64,000 nt of DNA from Marinomonas sp. KMM3893 (GTDB lineage Bacteria; Pseudomonadota; Gammaproteobacteria; Pseudomonadales; Marinomonadaceae). The DNA is taken from contig NZ_SJSC01000008.1 in NCBI RefSeq assembly GCF_004352855.1, positions 1-64,000 on the forward strand. Reading direction: 5' to 3'. Each line of letters starts with the position of its first letter. The stretch's first letter is position 1. Shown one piece after another: positions 62,905 to 64,000 of the stretch. Both the position numbers and the translations under genes were made by a program. The notes under the pieces are model-generated. The model worked only from the letters and a program-made list of their open reading frames with translations. It did no database searches and was not told the DNA's origin.

Positions 62905-64000
62905 ATGAATTCAGTCAGTATCAATAACCAGAAAGTCACTAAGAGCCGCCGCAGTGAGTGGTTTAATGCAGTTGCGAAACGTGTCGTGTTTAGCATGTTA
63001 AAAAAACTCGACGTGGGGCATTTAACCTTAGACGATGAGGGGCAAATGTATGAATTCGGTGAGCCTAAAGAAAGCGCCAGCTACCATGCTCATATACAGG
63101 TTCATAATAAGAATGCGTATCGGGATATTTTCTTAAACAGCAGCATTGGCTCTGGGGAAGCCTATATGAAAGGCTGGTGGAGCTCGTCGGACCTTGTTGG
63201 TGTTATTCGTCTGATGGTTGCGAACCTAAATGTGATCAATAGGATGGATGCCAAACGTCCTATCTGGAGTCGAATGGGCGCCAAAATCGCCCACAAGTTG
63301 AATGCCAACAGTCAGCGAGGGTCAAAGAAAAACATTTCTGCTCACTACGATTTAGGCAACGATTTCTTTTCGTTATTTCTCGATCCTAGCATGATGTATT
63401 CAGCCGCTATTTACCCCAGTAGTAGCGCCTCTTTAGAAGACGCTGCGGTCAATAAACTGGATCGTATTTGCCAAAAACTGCAGCTCTGCGCGGACGATCA
63501 TCTGTTAGAAATCGGAACCGGTTGGGGCGGGATGGCCATTCATGCGGCGCAGCATTATGGTTGTCATGTTACCACGACCACTATTTCCCAAGAGCAATAT
63601 GAGTTTGCTAAACGCCGCGTTGAAGAAGCGGGCTTGAGTGATAAAGTTACCCTTTTATTAGAAGATTATCGAGACTTAACGGGGGAATATGACAAGCTGG
63701 TCTCCATTGAAATGATCGAAGCGGTGGGTCATGAATATTACGACAGCTACTTTAGTAAATGCAGTGAATTACTGAGGCCTCATGGTGTGATGGTGATTCA
63801 AGCGATTACCATTGCCGATCAGCGTTATGACTACGCGCGCGGTTCGGTGGATTTTATTCAGCGTTATATTTTCCCCGGCGGCTGCTTGCCATCGAACCAG
63901 GTGATAGCCCATAAAATAGCCCAAAAAACGGACATGCAGATTATCGGTTTAGAAGACATTACCGAGCATTATGCGAAAACCTTGGCAGATTGGCGGGCTC
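62905..64000 (+). CDS. cfa: Cyclopropane-fatty-acyl-phospholipid synthase, 5' part
   Basis: The frame is open from an ATG to the end of the window: 365 codons with no stop, so the C terminus is missing. An N-terminal lipid-binding region (about 20-140) leads to HYDLGNDFFSLFLDP, the SAM-binding LLEIGTGWGG, the VSIEMIEAVGHEY segment and YARGSVDFIQRYIFPGG, all typical of CFA synthases. The enzyme adds a methylene from SAM across acyl double bonds. It is last in the presumed RpoE-regulated operon and may protect membranes from oxidative damage. Confidence 0.93.
   Translation, partial: MNSVSINNQKVTKSRRSEWFNAVAKRVVFSMLKKLDVGHLTLDDEGQMYEFGEPKESASYHAHIQVHNKNAYRDIFLNSSIGSGEAYMKGWWSSSDLVGVIRLMVANLNVINRMDAKRPIWSRMGAKIAHKLNANSQRGSKKNISAHYDLGNDFFSLFLDPSMMYSAAIYPSSSASLEDAAVNKLDRICQKLQLCADDHLLEIGTGWGGMAIHAAQHYGCHVTTTTISQEQYEFAKRRVEEAGLSDKVTLLLEDYRDLTGEYDKLVSIEMIEAVGHEYYDSYFSKCSELLRPHGVMVIQAITIADQRYDYARGSVDFIQRYIFPGGCLPSNQVIAHKIAQKTDMQIIGLEDITEHYAKTLADWRA

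Overview
The window is an ordinary-looking stretch of a gammaproteobacterial chromosome, most like a marine Oceanospirillales such as Marinomonas. This is inferred from gene content and order, not from a database search. The order hslV-hslU-DUF971-ubiJ, priA, rpmE, nuclease, malic enzyme, PBP1a, pil/hof genes, aroK, aroB, damX, gltB, gltD is the one I recall from Pseudomonas and its relatives. Choline-to-betaine genes, a TonB system and an RpoE/ChrR photo-oxidative regulon fit a marine aerobe.

Layout. 1-366: the 3' end of a 5S rRNA, then a tandem duplication of that tail with its terminator. 367-690: a non-coding patch with three GGGTC(T/A)GACCC-type repeats. 743-9255: core metabolism and transport (fbp, zntB, rpiA, ilvA, argS, an asparaginase-family protein lacking catalytic residues, an EamA exporter). 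9334-15329 (minus): ubiJ, DUF971, hslU, hslV, a SPOR protein and priA. 15589-33282: rpmE, a secreted nuclease whose signal peptide is encoded by a terminator hairpin, malic enzyme, mrcA (minus), a strongly reduced PilM-Q/Hof-type operon, aroK-aroB-damX and gltBD.

33484-44127: two small conserved proteins, a Kef-type antiporter, MFS and MATE exporters, exbB-exbD-exbD-tonB behind a Fur-like site, mltA, a DnaJ-domain protein and a membrane metallopeptidase. 44200-50871: a redox and signalling island. It holds a Tat-exported flavoprotein, a two-cluster ferredoxin and a ferric-reductase-like membrane flavoprotein (minus), divergent from a BaeSR-like two-component system, an EF-hand protein and a lipoprotein. 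This is my best candidate for an undescribed system: NAD(P)H electrons could pass through the membrane to a periplasmic flavoenzyme, under control of the adjacent sensor, which carries an Arg-Gly-Pro-Asp repeat.

50993-54130 (minus): betA and betB behind a perfect 14+2+14 palindrome that looks like a BetI/TetR operator, although betI is not in the window. 54429-57943: a lone CBM48 protein, a 48-residue His-rich membrane protein, a fused OlsF-like ornithine lipid synthase and two small proteins. 58066-64000: chrR and an ECF sigma gene (minus), divergent from an NTF2-like protein, SDR, FAD oxidoreductase, DUF1365 and cyclopropane fatty acid synthase (cut by the window end). This resembles the singlet-oxygen RpoE-ChrR regulon of Rhodobacter.

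I saw no tRNA, CRISPR array, prophage, intact insertion sequence or replication origin.
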